Assembly (NCBI GenBank): GCA_019423745.1
Contig: JAHZAV010000001.1
Coordinates: 1 to 64,000 of the forward strand
Reading direction: 5' to 3'
Source: Lachnospiraceae bacterium
GTDB lineage: Bacteria > Bacillota > Clostridia > Lachnospirales > Lachnospiraceae
Length of the DNA stretch: 64,000 nucleotides
Shown here: positions 34,989-43,757 of the stretch, in pieces
How the letters are laid out: each line of letters begins with the position of its first letter
How positions within the stretch are numbered: position 1 is the first letter of the stretch
The notes under the pieces: model-generated
What the model saw: the letters and a program-made list of their open reading frames with translations, nothing else
Databases searched by the model: none
What the model was told of the DNA's origin: nothing
Program-made: the position numbers and the translations under genes

Positions 34989-35015
34989 ATAAAATTTGCA
35001 GGTCCACATATATAT
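34989..35015 (+). promoter_or_regulatory. Sigma-E-like promoter of the spoIIIA operon
   Basis: ATA (34989-34991), 15 bases, CATATATAT (35007-35015), about 20 bases before the spoIIIAA start. The spoIIIA operon is sigma-E dependent in B. subtilis, and this is the only plausible promoter between the terminator and the gene. Confidence 0.5.
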
Positions 35016-35036
35016 GGGTTAAAGAGGTGGACAAAG

Positions 35037-35954
35037 ATGGAAAAAAACAGAGTTTTAAGAATTCTTCCCGGAAAGGTTAGAACAATGGTTGAGAGGGAAG
35101 TTGGTACATTTGAAGGGCTTCAGGAAATCAAGCTCAGGACAGGTAAGCCGTTGTTGATACGCTGCATGGGAGAAGAATACATTCCTGGCGGAAGACAGCC
35201 TTATATGGTGACGGCAGAGGATATCAGAGAGACTGTCGATTATTGTAGTAATTACTCTCTCTACGCATATGAAGAAGAAATGAAGCAGGGATTTATTACG
35301 ATAGAAGGGGGACATCGGGTAGGAATGGCGGGACAGGCAATTCTGGAAAAGGGACAGGTGAAAAATCTGAAATATATTTCCTCGGTTAATATCCGTGTTT
35401 CTCATGAAGTGCAAGGATGCGCTGATCAGGTATTTCCTTTTATTTTGTGCAGGCGTCAGCTTAAGCATACGTTGATTATATCGCCTCCGGGTTGTGGAAA
35501 GACTACGCTTCTTAGAGACATGATTCGGCAGATATCAGATGGCAATCCATACATGAAGGGTATGACAGTAGGAGTTGTAGATGAGAGATCGGAAATTGCC
35601 GGATGCTATATGGGAGTAGCGCAGAATCATTTGGGGATTCGCACAGATGTACTGGATGGATGTCCAAAAGCGGAGGGAATGATTATGCTGATCCGATCTA
35701 TGGCACCACAGGTGGTTGCCGTAGACGAAATTGGTACTCAGGAAGATGTACATGCTATCGAATATGCCATGCATTGTGGATGCAGAATGCTGGCTACTAT
35801 GCATGGTGCATCTATTGAAGAACTTAGGAGGAAACCAGTATCCGGGAAAATGATTGAAGAAAAAAGGTTTGAGAGATACATCATACTGGAAGGCAAAGCC
35901 AAAATCCGGGGGATTTATGATGAGGACGGAAACCTTATGGAGAAGAAGATATGA
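35037..35954 (+). CDS. spoIIIAA: Stage III sporulation protein AA
   Basis: AAA-type ATPase resembling secretion ATPases, part of the mother-cell side of the SpoIIIA-SpoIIQ channel. Walker A is SPPGCGKTT (about 149-157), followed by VGVVDERSEIAG and the Walker B-like VVAVDEIGTQED. ATG 35037 has AGAGGTGG; the reading frame is open further upstream through the pnp terminator but has no site. 305 residues. Ends with an ATGA overlap to spoIIIAB. Confidence 0.96.
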   Translation: MEKNRVLRILPGKVRTMVEREVGTFEGLQEIKLRTGKPLLIRCMGEEYIPGGRQPYMVTAEDIRETVDYCSNYSLYAYEEEMKQGFITIEGGHRVGMAGQAILEKGQVKNLKYISSVNIRVSHEVQGCADQVFPFILCRRQLKHTLIISPPGCGKTTLLRDMIRQISDGNPYMKGMTVGVVDERSEIAGCYMGVAQNHLGIRTDVLDGCPKAEGMIMLIRSMAPQVVAVDEIGTQEDVHAIEYAMHCGCRMLATMHGASIEELRRKPVSGKMIEEKRFERYIILEGKAKIRGIYDEDGNLMEKKI

Positions 35955-36472
35955 TGATGCAGGCGGCAGGAGGAATTTTGGTTATTGGTTCCGCATTTCT
36001 TATGGGATGGAGAGCCTCGGAAGAACTGGAAAAAGAATACCAAGAATTGGGAGAACTTCAAAGAATTATTAGTATGCTTCAGGGAGAAATTCGTTATGCC
36101 AGAGCATTTTTAGCAGAAGCATTTGAAAGTATTTCGCGTACAGCCAGCGAACCTTATAAAGGCTGGATGGTTAAGATGTATCGGAAGATGAATGCAAGAG
36201 AGTGTGGAAGCTTTGTATGTATCTGGGAGGAGACGGCTAAAGAGTGTCTGGCCGATTTGTCCATTGGACATACAGAGAAAAGAAAACTTTACGATTTGGG
36301 AAAATATTTGGGTAATGCAGATACCCAGATGCAGTTGACTCATTTGAAAATGTATGAAGAACAACTGGAGGTATTAAGGACGGAAAAGCGACAGAGCCTG
36401 CAGACAAAGAAAAAAATGTATCGGGTTCTGGGAGCCGCCGGAGGGATTTTTCTGGCAATTCTGCTGATATAA
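35951..36472 (+). CDS. spoIIIAB: Stage III sporulation protein AB
   Basis: Resembles GspF-like secretion proteins, inner-membrane part of the SpoIIIA complex. It has a short N-terminal hydrophobic helix (GGILVIGSAFLMGW), a helical cytoplasmic region (LEKEYQELGELQRIISMLQG is hallmark) and a C-terminal membrane segment (VLGAAGGIFLAILLI). 173 residues, normal. Overlap ATGA with AA. Confidence 0.95.
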   Translation: MMMQAAGGILVIGSAFLMGWRASEELEKEYQELGELQRIISMLQGEIRYARAFLAEAFESISRTASEPYKGWMVKMYRKMNARECGSFVCIWEETAKECLADLSIGHTEKRKLYDLGKYLGNADTQMQLTHLKMYEEQLEVLRTEKRQSLQTKKKMYRVLGAAGGIFLAILLI

Positions 36473-36482
36473 GGAGGCATTC

Positions 36483-36677
36483 ATGGAAGTAAATCTAATA
36501 TTTAAAATAGCGGCCGTAGGGATACTGGTATCGGTGCTAAGTCAAGTACTTAAACACAGTGGCAGAGAGGAACAGGCATTTCTTACCAGTCTTGCCGGGC
36601 TGCTTTTGGTGCTTTTTTGGATTGTCCCTTATATTTATGATTTGTTTGCATCGATACAGGATCTTTTTTCCCTGTAG
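36483..36677 (+). CDS. spoIIIAC: Stage III sporulation protein AC
   Basis: Small two-helix membrane protein of 64 residues; VNLIFKIAAVGILVSVLSQV and LAGLLLVLFWIVPYIYDL are the two segments. The family sequence is strongly conserved (KHSGREEQAFL between helices). It starts 10 bases after AB with AAGGAGG. Confidence 0.95.
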   Translation: MEVNLIFKIAAVGILVSVLSQVLKHSGREEQAFLTSLAGLLLVLFWIVPYIYDLFASIQDLFSL

Positions 36678-36716
36678 ATTTTAAGAAATAGAACTGTAAG
36701 GAAAGAAGGTTAAAAT

Positions 36717-37103
36717 ATGAGTATGCTGCAAATAGGTCTCCTTGGTGTTTCCGGTGTATTACTTGCAATCCAGTTTAAGGGAGGAAAAAACGAATACGGA
36801 ATTTATATATGTACAGGAATCAGCCTCGTTATATTTTTCTATATATTACGCCATCTTACAGCAGTGTTGAATATTCTGGAAGAAATTGCAGGATATATAG
36901 ATCTTGCACCGACATACACAGGGATGTTGATTAAAATGCTGGGTATCACGTATGTAGCCGAATTTTCTTCAGCGCTATGTCGGGATGCAGGGTATCAGAC
37001 AATCGCACAACAGATTGAGATTTTCGGGAAGATTGTTGTATTGGTTCTGGGATTGCCGGTCATACTGGCTTTACTGGAAATGATACGGGATTTTTTGACA
37101 TGA
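36717..37103 (+). CDS. spoIIIAD: Stage III sporulation protein AD
   Basis: Membrane component of the SpoIIIA complex, 128 residues with about four hydrophobic segments. LIKMLGITYVAEFSSALCRD is the family signature. GAAAGAAGG ribosome binding site. ATGA overlap with spoIIIAE. Confidence 0.95.
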   Translation: MSMLQIGLLGVSGVLLAIQFKGGKNEYGIYICTGISLVIFFYILRHLTAVLNILEEIAGYIDLAPTYTGMLIKMLGITYVAEFSSALCRDAGYQTIAQQIEIFGKIVVLVLGLPVILALLEMIRDFLT

Positions 37104-38290
37104 AAAGACAGGCCGCACGCATAGTTTATATAGTTGTATTTCTTTTTGTCATTCTTTGCCTGTGGGGAAGGAAAGAAATACAAGCCAAAGCAGCTGATTC
37201 TATGGAAAATGAAAAGTCTGAAAGTGTAAATGAGGATGATATCAAAGCATATATGGAAGGATTGGAATTCGATGATATAGACAAAGAACTGGAAGAACTG
37301 TTCCCTGATGAGAAGATGGATTTCGGAGAGACGGTAGGGCAGATTTTATCGGGAGACCTTTCTGGTTCAGCAGATCTTTTAAAGAGACTTTGCGCAGATC
37401 AGCTGACCTATGCATTTCGGGTAAACAAAGATAGCTTGATTCACATGCTTTTGATTGCGCTTATTGCTGCCATATTTACAAAATTTGCGGATGTGTTTTA
37501 TTCCAGACAAATATCAGATATTAGTTTTTATATTTTGTATATGCTTATGATTGCTCTTTGTCTGAATGCCTTCCAAAGTGCAGCAAAATGGACGGAAGAT
37601 GGAATTCGTCTTCTGATAGATTTTATGAAAGCTCTGTGTCCCGTATATTTCGTGGCGGTTTCTGTGTCAAAGGGGAGTATTACAGCAGCCGCTTTTTATA
37701 ATTTGATTTTGTTCTTGATTTGTTTAATTGAATTGCTAATCGTCAGTTTTCTTTTGCCGGTAGTTCACATTTATATGATGATGAAAGTTTTGGATTATCT
37801 TTCGGAAGAAGAATACTTGTCTCGTTTTACTGAGTTAATTGAAACCGTAGTATCCTGGACTTTAAAGACGCTGCTTGCCTGTGTGATTGGTCTGAATACA
37901 ATACAGGGGCTGATTATGCCTGCTGTAGACAGCGTCAAAAGAAGTGCAGTGGCAAAAGGAGTGGAAGCAATTCCTGGTATTGGAGATGCTGTCAGTGGAA
38001 CAGGAGAAGTTATTCTGGGAACAGCTGTTGTGGTGAAAAACGGCGTGGGAGTGGCTGGAGCAATTATATGCTTTGCATTGTGCATTGCTCCGTTAGTCCA
38101 GATTGGTGCGATGGTACTTTTTTACAAACTTTCGGCAGCATTGGTGCAGCCTGTGGCAGATAAGAGGCTTACCGGATGTATTGGGGGAATGGCAGAAGGA
38201 TGTCAGCTTTTGATGCGTATGATATTTACATCAGGTCTTCTCTTTTTGCTAACCATCGCTATCGTTGCGGCAACTACAAGCAGTGTTTAA
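37100..38290 (+). CDS. spoIIIAE: Stage III sporulation protein AE
   Basis: Largest membrane subunit of the SpoIIIA complex, 396 residues. It has an N-terminal signal/anchor (residues 6-22), an extracytoplasmic acidic region (about 30-95), then seven or more membrane segments. Family-typical are DQLTYAFRVNKDSLIH and SVKRSAVAKGVEAIPGIGDA. Overlaps spoIIIAD as ATGA. It may form the pore of the feeding channel; that is an inference from the literature. Confidence 0.95.
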   Translation: MKRQAARIVYIVVFLFVILCLWGRKEIQAKAADSMENEKSESVNEDDIKAYMEGLEFDDIDKELEELFPDEKMDFGETVGQILSGDLSGSADLLKRLCADQLTYAFRVNKDSLIHMLLIALIAAIFTKFADVFYSRQISDISFYILYMLMIALCLNAFQSAAKWTEDGIRLLIDFMKALCPVYFVAVSVSKGSITAAAFYNLILFLICLIELLIVSFLLPVVHIYMMMKVLDYLSEEEYLSRFTELIETVVSWTLKTLLACVIGLNTIQGLIMPAVDSVKRSAVAKGVEAIPGIGDAVSGTGEVILGTAVVVKNGVGVAGAIICFALCIAPLVQIGAMVLFYKLSAALVQPVADKRLTGCIGGMAEGCQLLMRMIFTSGLLFLLTIAIVAATTSSV

Positions 38291-38307
38291 TGAAAGGATG
38301 TTTAGGC

Positions 38308-38646
38308 ATGTTTGAGTATCTATATGAATGGATGAAAAGTATTGCCTATTTCATGATTCTGGTTACAATTTTGATGCATGTAATACCGGACCAGGGATAT
38401 CAAAAATATATTCGTTTCTTTACGGGGGCTCTTCTTGTGATTCTACTATTGAGTCCTATCTGGAAATTGATAGGAATGGGGGAAAATCTACAGAAAATTT
38501 ATCAGGGAAGTGTTTATGAAGAAACAGTGGAACGGATTCAGGAGGCGGGATCTTATTTGAAAGAAATGGGGCAGGGACATCAGGAAAGAGAGAAAATGGA
38601 AGAAGAAAAAGAAATTAAGGTGGAGGAGATTCGGATTGGAAGATAA
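38308..38646 (+). CDS. spoIIIAF: Stage III sporulation protein AF
   Basis: Membrane protein with two N-terminal hydrophobic segments (SIAYFMILVTILMHVIP and FFTGALLVILLLSPIWKLIG) and a charged cytoplasmic tail. 112 residues, shorter than the about 200 of Bacillus, but similar to other clostridial homologs. ATG 38308 begins MFEYLYEWMKS, matching the family; ATG 38290 directly at the AE stop is also possible. Overlaps spoIIIAG by 11 bases. Confidence 0.88.
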   Translation: MFEYLYEWMKSIAYFMILVTILMHVIPDQGYQKYIRFFTGALLVILLLSPIWKLIGMGENLQKIYQGSVYEETVERIQEAGSYLKEMGQGHQEREKMEEEKEIKVEEIRIGR

Positions 38647-39253
38647 GGCAAAAGTAAAAAATTGGAAATACTTTGAGACAATGATAAAACAGAAAAAGCT
38701 TCCGAAAAAGGATAGTCTGATTATTCTTCTTCTTTGTGGAGTTCTTCTTTTAGTTATAGCGATTCCTGTATCCCAAGGAGGGGAAGACGAGGAAGAAAGG
38801 ACGGTAGAAAAAAGTATGGATCTGGTATCCGCGGGGATGGAGGAAGAAGATTATGCTAATTATCTGGAGGGACGTCTTGAGGATACTCTCTCACGGGTAT
38901 CAGGAGTGGGAAAAGTGAAGGTTATGGTAACTTTGGAATCTACTTCTGAAAAGGTAATTGAAAAGGATCAACAGACAGAAAGTGAGAATGTAACAGAAGA
39001 AGACAGTCAGGGAGGTATTCGGTCCACAGTGAGAAATTCTTCTGACATAACGACGGTGTATAACGAAGGGGATCAAAATACAGGGCAGACTCCTTATATA
39101 ACAAAAGAATTAAGTCCAAAAGTGGAAGGGGTTGTAGTAATTGCGGAAGGAGGGAATGAGGGAGTTGTAGTGCAAAATATAACTGAAGCGGTCCAAGCAT
39201 TATTTGGCGTAGACACGCATAAAATTAAGGTAATGAAGCTGAATGAAAAATAA
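38636..39253 (+). CDS. spoIIIAG: Stage III sporulation protein AG, TTG start
   Basis: Ring-forming protein related to the YscJ/FliF ring-building motif; it stacks in the intermembrane space of the forespore. One membrane anchor at about 24-44 (SLIILLLCGVLLLVIAIP), then the extracellular domain YLEGRLEDTLSRVSGVGKVK. 205 residues. Start is TTG 38636 with GGAGGAG upstream. Confidence 0.93.
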   Translation: MEDKAKVKNWKYFETMIKQKKLPKKDSLIILLLCGVLLLVIAIPVSQGGEDEEERTVEKSMDLVSAGMEEEDYANYLEGRLEDTLSRVSGVGKVKVMVTLESTSEKVIEKDQQTESENVTEEDSQGGIRSTVRNSSDITTVYNEGDQNTGQTPYITKELSPKVEGVVVIAEGGNEGVVVQNITEAVQALFGVDTHKIKVMKLNEK

Positions 39254-39264
39254 GGAGGAGAAAA

Positions 39265-39900
39265 GTGAAAAAAATATTCAGAAAAAATCAGATTATTATT
39301 GCCGCACTTGCAGTGATGATTGCGGCCGCCGGATATCTAAACTATTCCGGACGACTTTTTGGTGAGAAGGATGATACGGCACAAACCAGTGGCGAACTGG
39401 CCAATCAGGAACTTTTGGATATTTCAGAAGAGGATGTAACGGCGAATACAGAAGATATCGAAAGTCAGGATAAAGAAGCGCAAGAGGATGGAGCAGTGGA
39501 TGGAACACCGGGCGAAGCGGTTCTTACAAGTGGAGAGGCCAATGCAGTTGTAGCAGAGGCAAAAGTGACAAGAGAACAAGTAAGAGCGAAAAATAAAGAA
39601 GATCTTTTGGCAATCATTGATAACGAAAGTTTAACTGATGAACAAAAAACAGAAGCAGTTAATCAAATGGTAGAAATGACAGATCTTGCAGAGAAAGAGG
39701 CATCTGCGGAGACACTGCTTGCTTCAAAAGGATTTTCAGAAGCTGTAGTAAGCCTTACATCAGACAGTGCGGATGTTGTGGTTAATGCGGCAGAACTTAC
39801 GGATGCCAACCGGGCCCAAATTGAAGATATCATTACAAGAAAAACGGGTGTAGCGGCACAGAATATTGTTATTACACCGGTTCATGCTAAGGAACAATAA
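39265..39900 (+). CDS. spoIIIAH: Stage III sporulation protein AH
   Basis: Partner of SpoIIQ in the channel between mother cell and forespore. N-terminal anchor at about 7-26 (QIIIAALAVMIAAAGYLNYSG), an acidic linker, and a ring-building domain with SLTDEQKTEAVNQMVEM and VVVNAAELTDANRAQIEDI. 211 residues. Start GTG with AAGGAGGAG upstream. Last gene of the operon; no strong terminator is visible directly after it. Confidence 0.95.
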   Translation: MKKIFRKNQIIIAALAVMIAAAGYLNYSGRLFGEKDDTAQTSGELANQELLDISEEDVTANTEDIESQDKEAQEDGAVDGTPGEAVLTSGEANAVVAEAKVTREQVRAKNKEDLLAIIDNESLTDEQKTEAVNQMVEMTDLAEKEASAETLLASKGFSEAVVSLTSDSADVVVNAAELTDANRAQIEDIITRKTGVAAQNIVITPVHAKEQ

Positions 39901-40005
39901 ATTTTACGTAGATTTAACGGTGTGGACCTGAAAATTTGAAAAAGTCAGTGTAGAATAACAATAAAAGAAAAGTTTTCTAAAGATGAAAGAGAAGGGGATG
40001 ATCAG

Positions 40006-40698
40006 ATGACTTCAAAAGAGAATGCTGTTTTGAAAAGGGCAGCGTGGAAGCTGTTTTCGACTGCTGTTATTGCACTTAGCCTGGCTGGTATATACAGTCT
40101 TCAGTCAGACGGGGCAGCTGGACAAAAATCGGTTATTATCTCGCAATTCTATGGAGCCGGAGGAAAAGAAGGAGTATTTTCTAATGATTTTATAGAACTG
40201 TATAATCCAGGGGAAGAAGATGTTTCACTGGAAGGATACATATTGAGTTACAGTTCGGGAAGAATTGAGGGAATGGCAGGATCTACCATAAACAGTGACG
40301 GAATACGGGAAGAAAAGTTCATTGATTTGGTGGGGACGATTCCTGCTGGTGGATATTATCTGATATGTGGTGATGAAAATACATGTTCACAAAATGGTTA
40401 TCAAATTTGTAAATACAATCGGCAATGGAAAGGCCTTGTGATAGATAATCAGGCTACTGTCACTATAAAGCTCTATAAAGGCAAGAAACCAGTAGATATG
40501 ATTTCAACAGAAGGAAGCAGTTGCAAAGATCTTGTTTCAGAAAATACTATTATTACAAGGAGCGGAAAAAGGGGAACAAATGGAGCGTATCTTGGAAGAA
40601 CACGTACATTTTACTGGAGTAATAAAGTAACAGAAGAATACGAAAAGCAATATGAGCCCTGCTGTTCTTATGGGGCGGCAGATGGAAGGGATTTTTGA
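40006..40698 (+). CDS. Secreted or membrane-anchored lamin-tail-domain protein
   Basis: 230-residue protein with an N-terminal hydrophobic segment (about 13-33) and a single lamin tail domain: VIISQFYGAGGKEGVFSNDF, then FIELYNPGEEDVSLEGYILS and IPAGGYYLICGDE. The domain is an Ig-like fold known from nuclear lamins and many bacterial extracellular proteins, often beside nucleases. Here no other domain is present. Function unknown. It sits 105 bases after spoIIIAH and is ended by a long terminator, so co-expression with spoIIIA during sporulation is possible but unproven. RBS AAGGGGATG. Confidence 0.8.
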   Translation: MTSKENAVLKRAAWKLFSTAVIALSLAGIYSLQSDGAAGQKSVIISQFYGAGGKEGVFSNDFIELYNPGEEDVSLEGYILSYSSGRIEGMAGSTINSDGIREEKFIDLVGTIPAGGYYLICGDENTCSQNGYQICKYNRQWKGLVIDNQATVTIKLYKGKKPVDMISTEGSSCKDLVSENTIITRSGKRGTNGAYLGRTRTFYWSNKVTEEYEKQYEPCCSYGAADGRDF

Positions 40699-40707
40699 AA
40701 AATGTTG

Positions 40708-40773
40708 AAAAACACCGGAGCATGAAATTCTGAAATTTTAGGAAAGACAGAATTTTATGCTCCGGTGTTTTTT
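40708..40773 (+). terminator. Very long intrinsic terminator
   Basis: A 25-base stem (40708-40732 with 40748-40772, one G-T) around a 15-base loop, ending in a T run, 10 bases after the lamin-tail gene. Confidence 0.93.
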
Positions 40774-40780
40774 GAAATGA

Positions 40781-40809
40781 TTGAACCAAGTACATAAAAA
40801 GGGTATAAT
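40781..40809 (+). promoter_or_regulatory. Sigma-A promoter of deoB-prfC
   Basis: TTGAAC (40781-40786), 17-base spacer, perfect TATAAT (40804-40809), 30 bases before deoB. Confidence 0.82.
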
Positions 40810-40838
40810 CAGAGCAGAAAATGCGAAGGAGCATGATT

Positions 40839-42023
40839 ATGAGAAAAAGAGTTTTTATTATTGTATTGGACAGTGTGGGGGCTGGAGAGGCTCCAGACGC
40901 TGCAGAATATGGTGATGAAGGAAGCAATACTCTTAGAACCGTATCCGGCCATCCGGCATTCCATATGCCTAATGCAGAAGCATTAGGGTTGTCATCTATT
41001 AGAGGAATCGGAATGAGGAAAACACCTGGAGTTATCCCGGAGGGAGCTTATGGGAAAATGCAGGAGGCATCCTGTGGAAAGGATACTACAACAGGGCACT
41101 GGGAGATTGCAGGTATTATTTCCAGAAGGCCCATGCCTGTTTATCCAGATGGCTTTCCGGAGGATGTGATTCAAACTTTTGAGAAAAGAATCGGACGGAA
41201 AGTCATTTGCAACCAACCATATTCCGGAACAGAGGTGATCAAAGATTATGGACAGGAGCATATGAAAAGCGGGGCTCTTATTGTCTATACTTCGGCAGAC
41301 AGCGTCTTTCAGATTGCAGCACATGAGGATATTGTTCCAAGGGAAAAACTGTATGAATATTGTCGGACAGCAAGGGAAATATTAACTGGTGAGCATAATG
41401 TGGGAAGGGTAATTGCAAGGCCGTTTACAGGATCCTGGCCTAATTTTGTTCGAACAGCAGGAAGACATGATTTTTCTGTACATCCACCGGGAGATACTAT
41501 GCTTACATATATTCAGAAAGCAGGTATGGATGTTCTGGCAATAGGCAAGATTGTAGATATTTTCGCGGGGGAAGGCATAACAGAAGCACAGAGAACGATC
41601 AGTAATCTGGATGGGATTCAGAAATTGCTTGTTCTTATGGAAAAAGATTTTGAAGGACTTTGTTTCGTAAATCTGGTGGATTTTGATATGATATATGGCC
41701 ATAGAAATGACATAGAGGGATATGCCAGAGCTTTGTCAGAATTTGATACCTTTTTGCCGCAAATAAGAGCACGAATGCGAAAAGAGGATCTGCTGATTAT
41801 TACTGCCGATCATGGTTGTGATCCGGGTACGCCTTCTACTGATCATTCCAGAGAATATGTACCTGTACTGATAAGTGGGGACTGTGTCAGAAAAAATATC
41901 GATCTGGGAATCAGAAATACATTTGCAGATGTGGCTGCAACTGTGTTACACTATCTTGGTGTGCCAGGTAAATTGGAGGGAACCTCCTTGTGGCCGGAAA
42001 TTGAGAAGAAAAACGGAGATTGA
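40839..42023 (+). CDS. deoB: Phosphopentomutase
   Basis: Interconverts (deoxy)ribose 1-phosphate and 5-phosphate in nucleoside breakdown; alkaline phosphatase superfamily with two Mn2+. Metal-site motifs are FIIVLDSVGAGEAPDA (Asp near residue 10), GKDTTTGHWEIAG with the phosphorylated Thr, VDFDMIYGHRND and ITADHGCDPGTPSTDHSRE. 394 residues. ATG 40839 lies 8 bases after GAAGGAG. The next gene starts 5 bases after its stop. Confidence 0.96.
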   Translation: MRKRVFIIVLDSVGAGEAPDAAEYGDEGSNTLRTVSGHPAFHMPNAEALGLSSIRGIGMRKTPGVIPEGAYGKMQEASCGKDTTTGHWEIAGIISRRPMPVYPDGFPEDVIQTFEKRIGRKVICNQPYSGTEVIKDYGQEHMKSGALIVYTSADSVFQIAAHEDIVPREKLYEYCRTAREILTGEHNVGRVIARPFTGSWPNFVRTAGRHDFSVHPPGDTMLTYIQKAGMDVLAIGKIVDIFAGEGITEAQRTISNLDGIQKLLVLMEKDFEGLCFVNLVDFDMIYGHRNDIEGYARALSEFDTFLPQIRARMRKEDLLIITADHGCDPGTPSTDHSREYVPVLISGDCVRKNIDLGIRNTFADVAATVLHYLGVPGKLEGTSLWPEIEKKNGD

Positions 42024-42027
42024 AATA

Positions 42028-43632
42028 ATGTCAGAGTTAACAAAGGATATGAAAGAACAGATAAAAAGACGTCGGACATTTGCCATTATATCCCACCCGG
42101 ATGCTGGTAAAACGACATTGACGGAAAAATTTCTTCTGTATGGAGGAGCAATTAATCAGGCTGGAAGTGTAAAAGGAAAGGCAACGGCGAAACATGCTGT
42201 ATCAGACTGGATGGAAATAGAAAAAGAGAGAGGAATCTCTGTTACTTCATCTGTTCTGCAGTTTGAATATGATGGTTACTGTATCAATATTCTGGATACT
42301 CCCGGACACCAGGATTTCTCAGAAGATACCTACCGTACGTTAATGGCTGCAGATTCAGCAGTAATGGTTATTGATGCTTCAAAAGGAGTAGAAGCGCAGA
42401 CAAGAAAGCTTTTTAAAGTATGTACCATGCGCCATATTCCTATTTTTACCTTTATTAATAAAATGGACAGGGAAGCGATGGATACATTTGAACTTTTGGA
42501 TGATATTGAAAATGAGCTTGGTATCGCCACCTGTCCAGTAAACTGGCCTATTGGATCTGGAAAGAGTTTCAAAGGAGTCTATGACCGCGCAAAAAGAGAA
42601 GTGGAACTTTTTTCTGATACTAAAAAGGGGACAACTCAAGGAGAAGTAAAAAAAGTAAAGATTGACGATCCAGAGATTACTTGGCTGATCGATGATTCCC
42701 AGAGAATTCAGCTGGAAGAAGAGATAGAGCTTCAGGACGGGGCAGGTGCAGCTTTTGACCAGGAACTTGTAAGAAAAGGGGAACTTTCACCGGTATTTTT
42801 CGGATCGGCGTTGACAAACTTTGGTGTAGAAACGTTTTTGCAGCACTTTTTGGAAATGACGTCTTCTCCTCTCTCAAGAATGTCAGATCAAGGAGAGATT
42901 GATCCTATGGAAGAGAGTGATTTTTCAGCGTTTGTATTTAAAATCCAGGCCAATATGAATAAGGCTCATCGCGATCGTATTGCTTTTATGCGCATATGTT
43001 CAGGTAAGTTTGAAGCGGGTATGGAAGTGCATCATATACAGGGGGGGCGTAAAGTCCGGCTTTCCCAGCCTCAGCAGATGATGGCCAGCGAGAGAAAAAT
43101 AATTGAGAATGCTTATGCCGGAGACATTATCGGTGTATTTGATCCTGGGATTTTCTCGATTGGAGATACATTAACAGCATCAGATAAAAAGGCGGCATAT
43201 GAAGGGATTCCGACATTTGCACCGGAGCATTTCGCCAGAGTGCGCCAGGTGGATACGATGAAAAGAAAGCAGTTTATTAAAGGGATTTCTCAGATTGCAC
43301 AGGAAGGTGCCATCCAGATTTTTCAAGAGTATAATACCGGAATGGAAGAGATTATTGTTGGGGTAGTCGGAGTTCTCCAATTTGACGTGTTAAAATACAG
43401 ATTAGAGAATGAATATAAGGTAGAAATACGTCTGGATCCGCTTCCATATGAATATATTCGTTGGATTGAAAATGAGAATCTGGATTTGGATCATCTGACA
43501 GGAACATCAGATATGAAGAAGATTAAAGACTTGAAAGATCGTCCGCTTCTTCTTTTTGTTAATGAGTGGAGTATTCGTATGACTCAGGACCGAAATGAAG
43601 GGTTGATACTTTCTGAATTTGGACGCTCTTAA
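42028..43632 (+). CDS. prfC: Peptide chain release factor 3
   Basis: Translational GTPase that removes RF1/RF2 from the ribosome after termination. G1 SHPDAGKTTLTEK, G3 DTPGHQDF, G4 NKMD. RF3-specific GITVTSSVLQFEY-like segment (GISVTSSVLQF) and the C-terminal VGVLQFDVLKYRLENEY are present. 534 residues. ATG 42028 follows GGAGAT closely; the frame is open into deoB up to 41875 but that part is deoB sequence in another frame. Co-transcribed with deoB. Confidence 0.95.
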   Translation: MSELTKDMKEQIKRRRTFAIISHPDAGKTTLTEKFLLYGGAINQAGSVKGKATAKHAVSDWMEIEKERGISVTSSVLQFEYDGYCINILDTPGHQDFSEDTYRTLMAADSAVMVIDASKGVEAQTRKLFKVCTMRHIPIFTFINKMDREAMDTFELLDDIENELGIATCPVNWPIGSGKSFKGVYDRAKREVELFSDTKKGTTQGEVKKVKIDDPEITWLIDDSQRIQLEEEIELQDGAGAAFDQELVRKGELSPVFFGSALTNFGVETFLQHFLEMTSSPLSRMSDQGEIDPMEESDFSAFVFKIQANMNKAHRDRIAFMRICSGKFEAGMEVHHIQGGRKVRLSQPQQMMASERKIIENAYAGDIIGVFDPGIFSIGDTLTASDKKAAYEGIPTFAPEHFARVRQVDTMKRKQFIKGISQIAQEGAIQIFQEYNTGMEEIIVGVVGVLQFDVLKYRLENEYKVEIRLDPLPYEYIRWIENENLDLDHLTGTSDMKKIKDLKDRPLLLFVNEWSIRMTQDRNEGLILSEFGRS

Positions 43633-43670
43633 TGGAGGAAGAATCCGTTTTTTTGATGTTTGAAAGAATA

Positions 43671-43699
43671 TTGGCATTTGAATATAAATTTGTTATAAT
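43671..43699 (+). promoter_or_regulatory. Sigma-A promoter of asp23-nusB-xseA operon
   Basis: TTGGCA (43671-43676), 17-base spacer, perfect TATAAT (43694-43699) with TGT before it. Starts the long operon that reaches at least to recN. Confidence 0.85.
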
Positions 43700-43757
43700 G
43701 TATATTACTAGTTGTAATGTGAGCCAAAACAAAGCATGATAAATGGAGGGCAATAGA

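Noticed and set aside
41875..42027. Upstream extension of prfC
   Set aside because: This stretch is deoB in another frame. ATG 42028 gives the family-typical RF3 N terminus.
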